From Pictodentalium vernedei (Eukaryota; Mollusca; Scaphopoda; Dentaliida; Dentaliidae): a DNA stretch of 64,000 nucleotides. Under the pieces are notes generated by a model that was not told the origin of the DNA, searched no databases, and saw only the letters and a program-made list of their open reading frames with translations. A program made the translations under genes and the position numbers. Of the stretch, positions 54,354 through 63,463 are shown piece by piece; the stretch's first letter is position 1, and each line of letters starts with the position of its first letter. The stretch lies in NCBI GenBank assembly GCA_031216915.1, contig CM062293.1, positions 153,706,285 to 153,770,284 on the forward strand. The letters run 5' to 3'.

Positions 54354-55121
54354 TCTGTCAGTCTGTTCACATTTTCTTTGGCACATCACGAAATTTAATA
54401 TGCAGGTTCGAGGTCATGTCTAGACGGGTACGTCCGTTTTGGTCACGAACGGTCCTATTTTGGCCATGATCGATCAGCCGCACAGGCACGTGACCTAGAT
54501 GTGTTTAGCACAGTCTACAGTTCAAATTGATGAAGCAATTTCATTGTAACATGGACGGATAACTTGGTATGATGTCTAGATGAGACTATCGTATTTTGGT
54601 GACAATCGGTGATCCGTTACTGCCACCAGGTCACTTGACCTAGATTCCTTTAGCACTGCTTAAAGTTTGTTTTTATGAACGGATTTCATTGTAACTTGGT
54701 AGGATAACTTGGTATGATATCTAGATCAGACTCGCATATTTCGCTCACGATCAGTCAATCGTGACCGCCTGAACGCCACGTGACCTAGATTCTTTTAGCA
54801 AAGTATACGAGTATTATTTAGGATGGGATTTCCTTGTAACTTGGTAGGATGCCTCGTTTTGGAATGATTTTACTGTAACTTGATAACTTTGGTTGACATA
54901 CGTTAACTGTTAGGGCAACGTCAACCCAGGTCTTAATTCTTAGTTCTGTCTACAGTCAAATTATTCTTATTGAAAACGTAGCATTCAAGGAACAGAAATT
55001 AACATATTCTCAATTATCACAATTCTTGTCTTATTTCATAATCCTTTCATAAATATTATCCTTTTCATCAAACTCTACACACAGTTAAGTTAAGCTACAG
55101 TGTCTTTGACACTTTCATTTT
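54354..55121 (+). mobile_element. Helentron/Pearl-like element, 5' truncated
   Basis: Core units (GATGTCTAGATGAGAC, TTTAGCACAGTCTACAG) and a complete 3' end (TTAAGCTACAGTGTCTTTGA) are present; the TTTTTAGCTTGAC 5' end is missing. Units are more diverged than in the other copies. Confidence 0.68.
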
Positions 55122-56007
55122 ATAGTATTCATCGGTTATGTTCTGCAGATTATGCAATGTAGCCACACACATTGTCAATTCTCCTTTGTGGATCTGATGT
55201 CTTCTGTGGATTGTTGGATGTATTGCAATGGTAACAGAATCAGGTGTTATGAGATCTTGATCAATTGTAGCTATGACTGAGTCAGGCTGACTCCCTTCTG
55301 TGTTTTGTGCTGGAAAACTGATGTGATGCTGGGCTATCATCCCAGACCAATTTTCTCTTAGTGTGGACCACTCTGATGGAAAAGCTTCTCCCCCGATAGG
55401 TTCTATCACTCCTCAGACGATATTTTGTGAAGCTCTGTTATTGACACATTGTGGGGGCAGTCTTCTGAGTGGTGGTGTAGTCATCTGGCTTAGGAAAGGC
55501 TCTTCTCAGTGTCATCCAGTTTGTATCTGACAAAATTTTGTTCTATTTTTATATGAGAAAGGGTGACCAGGAACAAAAGAGGTATGGATTGCATCCCGTA
55601 GATATTTTTGCTTTAACATGTCGCGGCATGTGAAGTTTAAAATCATGTCAGACATTTAAAGCATTGATGTAAGGGAAATAATCAACACTAGAATACAAAA
55701 GAATGATGTTTACAAACAGACAGTGAATGTGTGAGTATTTTTTTCATTTTGACAGTTTAGTTTAAGCAATATTTATTTCCAAGGTATGATTAATTTATAC
55801 AGTAACAAGCATAAATTGGCAAAAAAGTTACAAATATATGGTAATGGATTCAGCAACAAGGAACAAGCCAAAGGCTAAAACTAAGCTGTTTCCAAGTGGA
55901 ACGAAATTTCACTAAAGATTTATGCAGCAATGATCAATTTGAGATGGTTAAGCCAGCAGCGGGTTCTATACTTGCGGTTGAGATATTGGTTAATCCATTC
56001 GTGCCTG
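55122..56007. other. Intergenic; one unassigned minus-strand frame
   Basis: Frame 55409-55095 (104 codons, minus) contains ENWSGMIAQHHISF and THRRHQIHKG-like text, but its last ~10 codons come from the Helentron-like 3' end, so it is not an intact gene. It could be a decayed exon or unrecognised transposon piece. Nothing else is seen. Confidence 0.3.
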
Positions 56008-56011
56008 TTAA

Positions 56012-56253
56012 CCCTTTACCCAATGTAACGGTCAAAACCGACCAGCGCTATTCACAAAAATCGCTAATTAATTTTCATTTATTTTTCATTTTTTGTCTCA
56101 GAAACATTGGTTATGACCCCTCTTTGGAACGAGCTCATCGAGCTCGTTCCAAAGAGGGGTCATAACCTATGTTTTTGAGACAAAAATGAAAAAAAATCGT
56201 TATTTAAGAATTTTGTATGCAAGTGTCGTCTGCTTTTCATGTTAGGTAAAGGG
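56012..56253. mobile_element. piggyBac-type MITE, subfamily A, TTAA
   Basis: TTAA at 56008-56011 and 56254-56257; ends CCCTTTACCCAATGTAACG / GTTAGGTAAAGGG. The core GAACGAGCTCATCGAGCTCG is intact. Confidence 0.9.
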
Positions 56254-56428
56254 TTAAGCACAATTCCGGCACAGAAGACACTTCATTACTGCTCCAAAGT
56301 ACGAAGAGAGTTTTTTACAGAAAGGCCAAGACCAGGTATCACCCGCAATCTGTGACAGTACGCCGCTGGTTGCGGGTGTCACTTAGACCTCTCCACATTT
56401 TCATTTATTAAAAGAAACTAAAGGAAAC

Positions 56429-56803
56429 GGGGGCGCGGTGGCTCAGTTGGTAGAGGTGCAGGCTGCAAGCCGAGAGGTCCTCGGTTCGAATCCCACCTGC
56501 GGCAACCGCGTTGTGTCCTTGGGCAAGACACTTCACCCCGATTGCCTACATGGGGGCACGATGACGCTGTGTACTGAGGCGTACTGCACGTCGATGGTGC
56601 GCATGTCTTCAACCAATCTAACCCTGCCTGTGCTGCGGTTCAGAGTTCAGAGTTACGATGTTGGAGAGCTGACAGCTGCTCGTCGTTGCTCGGTGGTTCT
56701 CTCGGGGCACTCCGGCTTCCTCCACCCGTAAAACTGTCACGGTCACTATTAGCCATTGTGCATAAGTATGTGACCTTAAACACCAATAAATAATAATAAT
56801 AAT
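56429..56803 (+). mobile_element. Full-length tRNA-derived SINE, reference copy, TSD AACTAAAGGAAAC
   Basis: Perfect 13 bp AACTAAAGGAAAC lies at 56416-56428 and 56804-56816. The tRNA-like head carries A box GTGGCTCAGTTGGTAGAGG and B box TCGGTTCGAATCCC. The body carries GTTGTGTCCTTGGGCAAGAC, CATGTCTTCAACCAATCT, GGTGGTTCTCTCGGGG and GTAAAACTGTCACGGTCA; the tail is GACCTTAAACACCAATAAAT plus AAT repeats. An RNA polymerase III promoter and LINE-dependent insertion are expected for this class. It is the best-preserved of about nine copies or fragments. Confidence 0.93.
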
Positions 56804-56816
56804 AACTAAAGGAAAC

Positions 56817-57164
56817 CTGGCTTTGTATGGCAAGCTAATTAGAAACAACTATTAACTATTTCATTAAGAATATCTACCAGTATCCCACCTCCCAACACCA
56901 AAAGTCCATTTTGGCTCTCTGTTTAGCGAATGTGTTTTTACAGTAATATGCAAGTTTTTGTTCTCAAAAAAATTAGCAAATGTCACCTCTTAGACTTTTA
57001 TATTAGTGGGAAGGACAGCGTCTGTATTTTTTGACCCCAGGTGCATCCTGTTCACACTGTTGATATAATGAACAGGAAAGGGTTACAGAACATCAAAAGG
57101 CGGTAAAAACGCCATTTTCTCTTTTTTAATAAGGGCTTCAGCAGAGAATAATAGTCAACCGTTC
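56817..57164. other. Intergenic; nothing supported
   Basis: No coding signal, hairpin or repeat partner recognised. Confidence 0.4.
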
Positions 57165-57172
57165 ATTGGGAA

Positions 57173-57814
57173 TAGTGTTCAACCAATTACCAAAAAATGG
57201 CCCGATTACCGGTTACTTGAGCTCACAGTCAGCCGTTTCCGATGCCGATTCCGATTGCAATACCGTGTCCTGCAAGACGAGTCGAGATTCAAAAGAACTA
57301 CATTAAATTGAACATATTTCCACAGTGTCAAACGCCGTTGACTCAGGTCGCAGTAAAATTACCAGACACGCAAACTTGGGCGGTAAACGTGGCTCTCAGA
57401 GCCACGTGTACCGCCCAAGTGCGCGATACTGGTAATTTTACCGTGACCTGGGTCAACTGAGTGCAACTTTCACTTTTCTGGTATGAACTGGCGATTAACG
57501 CAAGTACTCTGAGAACGCTCAATTGTAAGCTTTACATGTCATTTACTTAACTTGTATATCCCGTAAAGGGGCGTCTACAGAGATTAAGAACACATTTTGG
57601 TTGTTTCTCAACTTCATTGAATGGTATCATTGACATCATTTTTACATTAACATTTGAACAATTACAGAAGAGAATAAAACGTGGTTTATTAATCATCACA
57701 AAATGCTTGGCAACAATCGGTTGAACCGATGTTTCAGGTCCCATTGTTGTTGTCATCCGATTGCCCACAATCGGCCTGTTGTGGTGGCCAGTTCCGATCA
57801 TCAGTTGAACACTA
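57173..57814. mobile_element. Non-autonomous hAT element, 642 bp, TSD ATTGGGAA
   Basis: Ends TAGTGTTCAAC / GTTGAACACTA, flanked by perfect 8 bp ATTGGGAA at 57165-57172 and 57815-57822. Subterminal CCGATT/AATCGG motifs repeat on both sides. A perfect-looking hairpin (57337-57457) sits inside, possibly a later insertion. Confidence 0.85.
57337..57457. repeat. Hairpin, ~58 bp arms, within the hAT element
   Basis: GTTGACTCAGGTCGCAGTAA pairs with the complement ending GACCTGGGTCAAC; the centre is GTGGCTCTCAGAGCCAC. A few mismatches only. Confidence 0.85.
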
Positions 57815-57822
57815 ATTGGGAA

Positions 57823-59311
57823 ATAAGCTGTAAAAAGTCAGCTCCTTTAGTTTTATACTGCTCTACAGGAAAATGCCTGAAGTTTCCGAAATGATGCGCA
57901 CATCGATGATACAAATTTGCTAACATTTCGAAATTTTAATCTTTATATGAGATTTCCATACTCTTGGTGTTTAATTTTCTTCTGACTGCTTTATAAAATT
58001 AAGAGGAGCTAACATTCCCGTAAACAGTTCGTCCCCTGAGTTCCAATGTGTTCTATGTGCCTGTATGCACATAGACCACATTGGAACTCATGGGACGAAC
58101 TGTCAGCCATGGACACCACAGTACAGGTACTTTTACATGGAGTGATAGAGAGGCGTGTTCCAGACCTTGATACAATGGCCCGAGCAGTGGTTTCCTGTGA
58201 AGTCTTGGCTACCTATAAGGCGGCCACGACTTGATAAAAAAAAGCATTGCAAGACTACTAAGCCTACAGGTTGTGGTGTGGCAGATCAGAATTTCCTAAA
58301 AATTATTCAGGCCTCTGCTGCTTAGTGTTTATTGCAAGTTTGGAAATTTGGAATTTGTATAGCGGGTAACTAGGAAAATAACTGACTAAACCTGCCTGGA
58401 AATGAGTCCCATATTAAACAGGGAAAATTTGCTTGTCATTCTTTTAATTTTTCACAGAATCTGTGTATATGTGCCGGTGAAAATCTTCACTCCATCGTCG
58501 TTTTAGTGAAAATCCACCCCCAATGTAGTGTTTGGCAGTGTGAATAGAGTGTTGGGTACCCAGTCACGCAGACCATCTATTTATCCAGTGGAAACAATGC
58601 GGGTGATTGTGGTCCCTAGTTAATTAACCACTGTCTTTCCACGGTAGTTTGTTGTTGAGAGGGTTAATTATTGTTTTCGGGGCATTTGCTTATCATATGA
58701 AGGTCGCAGTAAAAGAATTTCGACAGGATCATGTCTGTGTCGTGATTTAGTTGGAATTTTGTGTCCGCTTTTCTACTTTGGGCTATTTATTGTGGCAAAA
58801 TTGTGTTAGGATACAGACGGCATGCCACTCTACTCATATGTGGATGCATTGCGCAACCAGTGAGTCCAGCTTATCCCGAGAGATTGTCAGATCTGACAGG
58901 CAAAACATGTTGGATTAGGAATTTAATTTATGTTGTATTAGTTTGTCGTTGTCGTGATATGGTGTATGATTGCTTCTGAGCCAATAACAGGAAAACCGAT
59001 TAAAAAGAGGGGTAATGACACCCTCCGAGCTACACAAAAATCTCCAGGATGGGGCATATTAGACAGAGGAAGGCACCAAATTGCCGACTATTCACTGGTG
59101 TGGATGCTAGTGAGGGTAAATTCGGAGAAGAATCTCTGTGGGACGAGAGTAGCAAAACAAAGGATAGTGTGTATGTTACGTACAATCATTGTTGTTTAAG
59201 AAAAATTGTTACAAATGCTGCGGGAGCATCTTTTAAACATAATGTTGCGGGGTTCACTGTTTGGCAGGAGAGCCACTCTTCCTAATCAGGAAGGGCTGTG
59301 AGTCAAGGGTA
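57823..59311. other. Intergenic with one hairpin (58024-58102)
   Basis: The hairpin has arms ACAGTTCGTCCCCTGAGTTC and their complement around TATGTGCCTGTATGCACATA. The rest shows short frames without recognised domains and no repeat partner within the window; it is one of the least repetitive stretches. Confidence 0.45.
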
Positions 59312-59430
59312 AATTGTATTACCCCGGGGTGTATTCTCTCCGGGTACTCAGGCTTCTGACACCGACACCGTCCTATAATATTATTTTGGCTGTTGATTAA
59401 AGTATCGTTAAACCCCAATAACAAACAAGC
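59312..59430 (+). mobile_element. SINE 3' fragment
   Basis: GTATTCTCTCCGGGTACTCAGG-like and GTATCGTTAAACCCCAATAA with an AAACAAGCAAAC tail match the SINE 3' end in diverged form. Head and body are missing. Confidence 0.55.
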
Positions 59431-59816
59431 AAACCGCCATTAAATAGAGTATAGTGGCAATCATACCAGAGGGCAGCAGTTTGTGGAACTCCTTGGTGAA
59501 TGGTTTATCGCCGAAACACTTGTGGAGTGGAGTTTCACCCGGATGACAAGTTTTGTGAAAACACATTAGAAGCACAAACAGAATACCAGCCATTAGACTT
59601 TCGAGTGGAATATGGTGATCCAATGACTGAACTTTTGCTTGTGTGTTTTTTATGATTTGTTTCTGAATCCGAAAGTAAGGTGTGATTGTTCATTCCCACT
59701 GTACTCATTGTCAACTGACAATTAGATTGATGTTAAACACCTCTCTTGTAAAATTCTTCCACACTCGGGGGTAGAATACCTCTTCTTTGGTTTAGGGCGA
59801 GGGTCGATACCATACA

Positions 59817-59925
59817 CTCTAAACTTGGGTTAAAAATCAACCCAAATCGACTGGGCTGAGTGAATATGAACCCGTGTGGGTTCATATTCACTCTGCCCAG
59901 TTGATTTGGTTTGATTCTTAACCCT
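59817..59925. repeat. Foldback, relative of 54254-54353
   Basis: CTGGGCTGAGTGAATATGAA pairs with TTCATATTCACTCTGCCCAG around CCCGTGTGGG; flanks CTTGGGTTAAAAATCAACCC show a second short inverted repeat. Confidence 0.8.
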
Positions 59926-60189
59926 ACCGATTTTGTGTGGCGAGTGTGGCGTTTGAGAAATAACTTGGCGAGCAGCTTTAGTGTCAGGAGCGTATCGGTT
60001 CTTTCTTCCTCCAATCTCTTGAGGAATTTAAATGCTGTTGTCTCAAAATACCCAACTGAGTATAGCGAGCTCATAGCTCGGTGTACTGGGGTATTTGGGA
60101 CAATAATAGAAGTTACTTTTCGAAATGAGACTCCCAAACTCTATTTTTTCCGCAAGACATGTCCTGTTCGATTTGTGGCGATTTCTCAC

Positions 60190-60790
60190 GCCCCCTATGG
60201 CCTGGATTTGGGTTCTGCGAATATTGGAGATTCGAATCGATATCGATACCATACGTGTGTTTCGAGATCGATCCCGAATCAGTCTCAAGATTCGATTTTT
60301 TTCTAATCTCTCGTACTAACTTCAATTTGTTCTAGACAATTCATTCATGTTGGCTGAATTCATATTTAACTGAGTAATTGACAATGTTTAATTGTTAGGT
60401 AAGTAGTGAATTTTGTCCAGAACATTTTCCATAGTTTTAGTTTTTGAAGGATTAACTTGTTACTATTCACGTTTTTAAGGCGTGAATAGTAACATGTTAA
60501 GCCTTCAAAAACTAAAACTATGAATTATAGGCCTAGTTGTTTCAGCGACAGTGCTACAGAGCATATTTATTTATTAGTGTTTATGGTGTTCAATCAGTCT
60601 TGTAAGGGTCATCACAGTGTACTGTAACTTCCGTTTGGTGTAATATGAAATAACTTGTCTATTAAGATTCGTTTCGAGATTCGATTCGATATCAATATCA
60701 GATACACGTTTAGATTCGAGATTCGATTCGAAAAAATGTGTAATTCGCAGATCCCTATCCTGGATCCGCCCTGAAACGCCCCCTCCCCCT
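60190..60790. repeat. Large diverged foldback with nested hairpin
   Basis: GGTTCTGCGAATATTGGAG and AATCGATATCGATACC on the left recur as the diverged complement at 60640-60790 (CGCAGATCCCTATCCTGG, AGATTCGATTCG). A clean hairpin at 60431-60521 (ATAGTTTTAGTTTTTGAAGG) lies between. Confidence 0.55.
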
Positions 60791-61234
60791 CCCACACCAC
60801 GCATATCTTTCGGACTTTCCAGAAGAATGTCAACCTTACTTACATTTATGCCTCAAAATCCTGAAATCTCAGAACTGGTTCATGTACTCATCTTGGGTCA
60901 TTTGGCTATAATTACGCCTTCATCTAAAGAGTCCTGTACTTAAGGGGACAAGTGACAGCAGAAGAAGATTATGCCCCGCTCAACCCACGCCCCGTTCAAC
61001 CCCACTCTCACTTCATTTTGCCCTTGCGCAAGGCATATATGCCTCTTTATTTGGTCGAGAAAGGTAAGTTTTTCTTGGATGTTCGTGTAAAGTGTATTAT
61101 TGTTTTGTTACCGTGTCTCGTGTAGAATGTTGTAAGCATTATTGGTTCAAGAAACTTATTCTTGGGTCTTTTTTTTTGTTTACTGTCTGCACAAACTGAT
61201 GGTGCAATAAAAAAAGAAACTTTGGAAATAACAA

Positions 61235-61468
61235 GTGATGTTACTTGACAGGCCAAAAACAGTTCTACAAGCAAAAATAACCCGGATTTTAAAATTATCC
61301 GTTTCTGCAATCGCTCATTGTGGTTTAATAAAAGAGTTTGCAAGTGACACTCTTCGTGAAGTTGAAGAAAAATTAAGACAACGAGCTGAACAATATTCAA
61401 ATTCACGTGTTTCGTCACATTCAAACTCCTTCTTTAAATCAGAACGGGCCGTGATTTCAAACACGTGA
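61235..61468 (+). other. Short open frame of unknown meaning
   Basis: 77 codons, ending HSNSFFKSERAVISNT. The middle (FASDTLREVEEKLRQRAEQY) is charged and helix-prone, unlike most frames here. No family is recognised, no start context or splice sites support it, and it could be a decayed transposon piece. Confidence 0.2.
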
Positions 61469-61892
61469 TTAATGACACATCTGATCAATATTATGTAATT
61501 AATTTATTAGTTCTTTCAACTGAACTACATTTGTTTGCTAAAATGTCAGCATGCTTCTGTCCATTCAGTTGTTCTTTCCTTTTATTGAATCATCTGGAAG
61601 AAAAATCTAAGTCTGTCGCGCTGATTCAATCAAGCTTGTAACCATGATAGATAATTCATCAATTTGCCCACTGAAACACGGAAACCAGACGGTAACGCTC
61701 AGAAAATACCGAAGGAACACCCGAGAAAAAAAACTTATCGTTCTCCGTCAAATTTAAAGGGTATATGCCTTGCTGAGATGGAAATCTGAAACTGGCGGGT
61801 ATTTATTATAAAATCGGCGGGATTCCGCCCAATGATTTCTACAAAACCGACAAACAACTTAAATATAAGTTCCAAATATACCTAAGTGTGAG

Positions 61893-61966
61893 GTGTTGGT
61901 GGCTCAGTGGTAGCGCGTAGGTCTGCGGATCTCAAGGTAGTGTGTTCGAATCCCATAGGGGGCGGA
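61893..61966 (+). other. tRNA-like unit 1 (A/B boxes), plus strand
   Basis: TGGCTCAGTGG (61900-61910) and TGTTCGAATCC (61943-61953) have tRNA-gene spacing. The T arm pairs poorly and no clean acceptor stem is seen, so it is a pseudo-tRNA or a SINE head rather than a working tRNA gene. Confidence 0.55.
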
Positions 61967-62228
61967 TTTTTGACAAAATCGTCAAAAATGGAGAAAAAAC
62001 GAAAAAAATGCTTTTTTAAAACAATATTCCCGCTTTTTTCCCCTTCTCATGGCCGACCGACTGCTTTCTTAGTATCTTACTTACCTTGAGGCTACCTACC
62101 ACTCACCTTTGATCTTGGTACAACACCCACACATTCTTACATCACATCATTTAGTATTTGTTTGTGGTTTATATATCATGTTTAGTTTTATTTTAGTTTA
62201 GAGTGTTTTATTTCGGTTTTTAGGATCT

Positions 62229-62302
62229 TCTGCCGCCACGGGGGTTCGAACTCCCGATAGCGAGATCCACGCGCTGCGTCGATACCGACTGAGCTATCGC
62301 AA
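62229..62302 (-). other. tRNA-like unit 2, minus strand
   Basis: The complement carries GATAGCTCAGTCGGTATCG and GGAGTTCGAACCCCC at tRNA spacing. The T arm GGGAG/CCCCC nearly pairs; the D arm has lost its second strand. It shares TATCGACGCNGCGCGTGGAT with unit 3. Confidence 0.6.
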
Positions 62303-62411
62303 CTACATTAAATACAGGTTTATATCTTCTCCAAACCTTCGGTCACTGTGTTCCAACTTAAACCACGGTGAAGGCAATAATGTAAAGAAGATTAAACCTC
62401 ATCAATAACCT

Positions 62412-62487
62412 TATTTCCTTTACTGGGGTTCGAACCACTGACGGTTTGATCCACGCGCCGCGTCGATACCCATTGCGCCATCACGAT
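62412..62487 (-). other. tRNA-like unit 3, minus strand
   Basis: The complement reads GATGGCGCAATGGGTATCGA and AGTGGTTCGAACCCCAG. Together with unit 2 it forms a small family. Flanked downstream by the duplicated block starting at 62462. Confidence 0.6.
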
Positions 62488-62687
62488 TACGCTAAATGTT
62501 AGGTCATATGTTATAGAAGGCTCAGATAACTGTGTTCCAAACTGAACACATTGGAAAAGATTGTGTTGAACAATGGCGTAAAATCTCTTTTTGAGCGCGA
62601 GATTCATTCATAGAACAATCGTATCGTTCACATAAATCTAAAAGGCTCAATACATTTGTCCTCCAGAAAATAAGATTTGCATGAAGG

Positions 62688-62787
62688 ATCAAAGCGGATT
62701 CGAACCTCCATCGCACTGAGTCGCTCGTATCCAGTACAAGTAACAATATGAAAACAACTAACGCCTTTACCGACTCGGCTACAAGAA
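62688..62787 (-). other. tRNA-like unit 4, minus strand, long anticodon/variable region
   Basis: The complement carries GTAGCCGAGTCGGTAAAGGC (A box of Leu/Ser type) and GGAGGTTCGAATCC (B box), but ~60 bases separate them, longer than a normal tRNA. This could be an intron plus a long variable arm, or decay. Confidence 0.6.
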
Positions 62788-62844
62788 TTATCATATCCGT
62801 GTTACAGTTTTACATGTTATTGAATGTTGTTTCAAAACTATACA

Positions 62845-62908
62845 AGACAGGTAGCGTCTTAAAAAGGTGACAGTTCCGAACTGTCGCCTTTTTAAAACGC
62901 TACCTGTC
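62845..62908. repeat. Hairpin, ~30 bp arms
   Basis: AGACAGGTAGCGTCTTAAAA pairs with TTTTAAAACGCTACCTGTCT around ACAGTTCCGAACTGT. In the second copy (63857-63902) the centre is partly deleted. Confidence 0.85.
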
Positions 62909-63023
62909 TTCTGTGTTCGGTATTCAGAAACTATAAGACCCCGTAATCTTTCTTTTTTTATCGTTCAATGTGTGCCCATAATGATTATAATTTTTTTAAA
63001 AATCTTTATTAATAGAAAATGAG

Positions 63024-63108
63024 GAGCTTGTTGGGTGTGAACCCGTATCCGTTAAGTTCAACAACAACCGAATGGATGGGGCGCCCCAACCAACTGCGCT
63101 AATGAATC
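63024..63108 (-). other. tRNA-like unit 5, minus strand
   Basis: The complement carries TTAGCGCAGTTGGTTGG and ACGGGTTCACACCC, good A and B box matches. The D and anticodon arms do not fold cleanly by eye. Confidence 0.5.
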
Positions 63109-63284
63109 AGCCAATTTGATCTGTTTAATATTCAAGTCATATCGGCATATGAATATTGGAATTTGATTTGCGTTGAATAGAAATTAATGCAGTGGCCTGT
63201 CTTCAAATAATTTTGTTGTTAGATGAGTTCCTAAAGGTTAAAATCTTTAGAGAAAAGAAAAACACTGTTTACCTAAAAATGGAC

Positions 63285-63390
63285 ATTTTGGGGGGCGCGA
63301 ACCCGTGCAGACACCACACCATAATCTCAAAGTTAATGGCGAGCACAAATCAACTGCGCATCGCTTTAATCCACTGCGCTATGAAACTTA
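63285..63390 (-). other. tRNA-like unit 6, minus strand
   Basis: The complement carries CATAGCGCAGTGGATTAAAG and CACGGGTTCGCGCCCCCC. The T arm GGGTTCGCGCCC is convincing; the spacing between boxes is long. Confidence 0.5.
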
Positions 63391-63463
63391 GACAAATATT
63401 AGCTTCAGTTATAATTTGAAGCATACGTAATGTCGGAACACTGAACAGCCAAATTAAGACAAA

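Larger units (their letters stand above)
62462..62998. repeat. ~535 bp block, first copy of a ~1 kb-spaced duplication
   Basis: Matches 63464-64000 in order: CCCATTGCNCCATCACGATT, AGAAGGCTCAGATNACTGTG, CAATGGCGTAAAATCTCTTT, tRNA-like unit 4, the CTACCTG hairpin and ACCCCGTAN-TTTTT. Divergence is moderate, with indels in the hairpin. Confidence 0.85.

Noticed and set aside
61047-61424. 125-codon minus-strand frame
   Set aside because: No domain recognised, composition like random AT-rich sequence, and it overlaps an equally open plus-strand frame.
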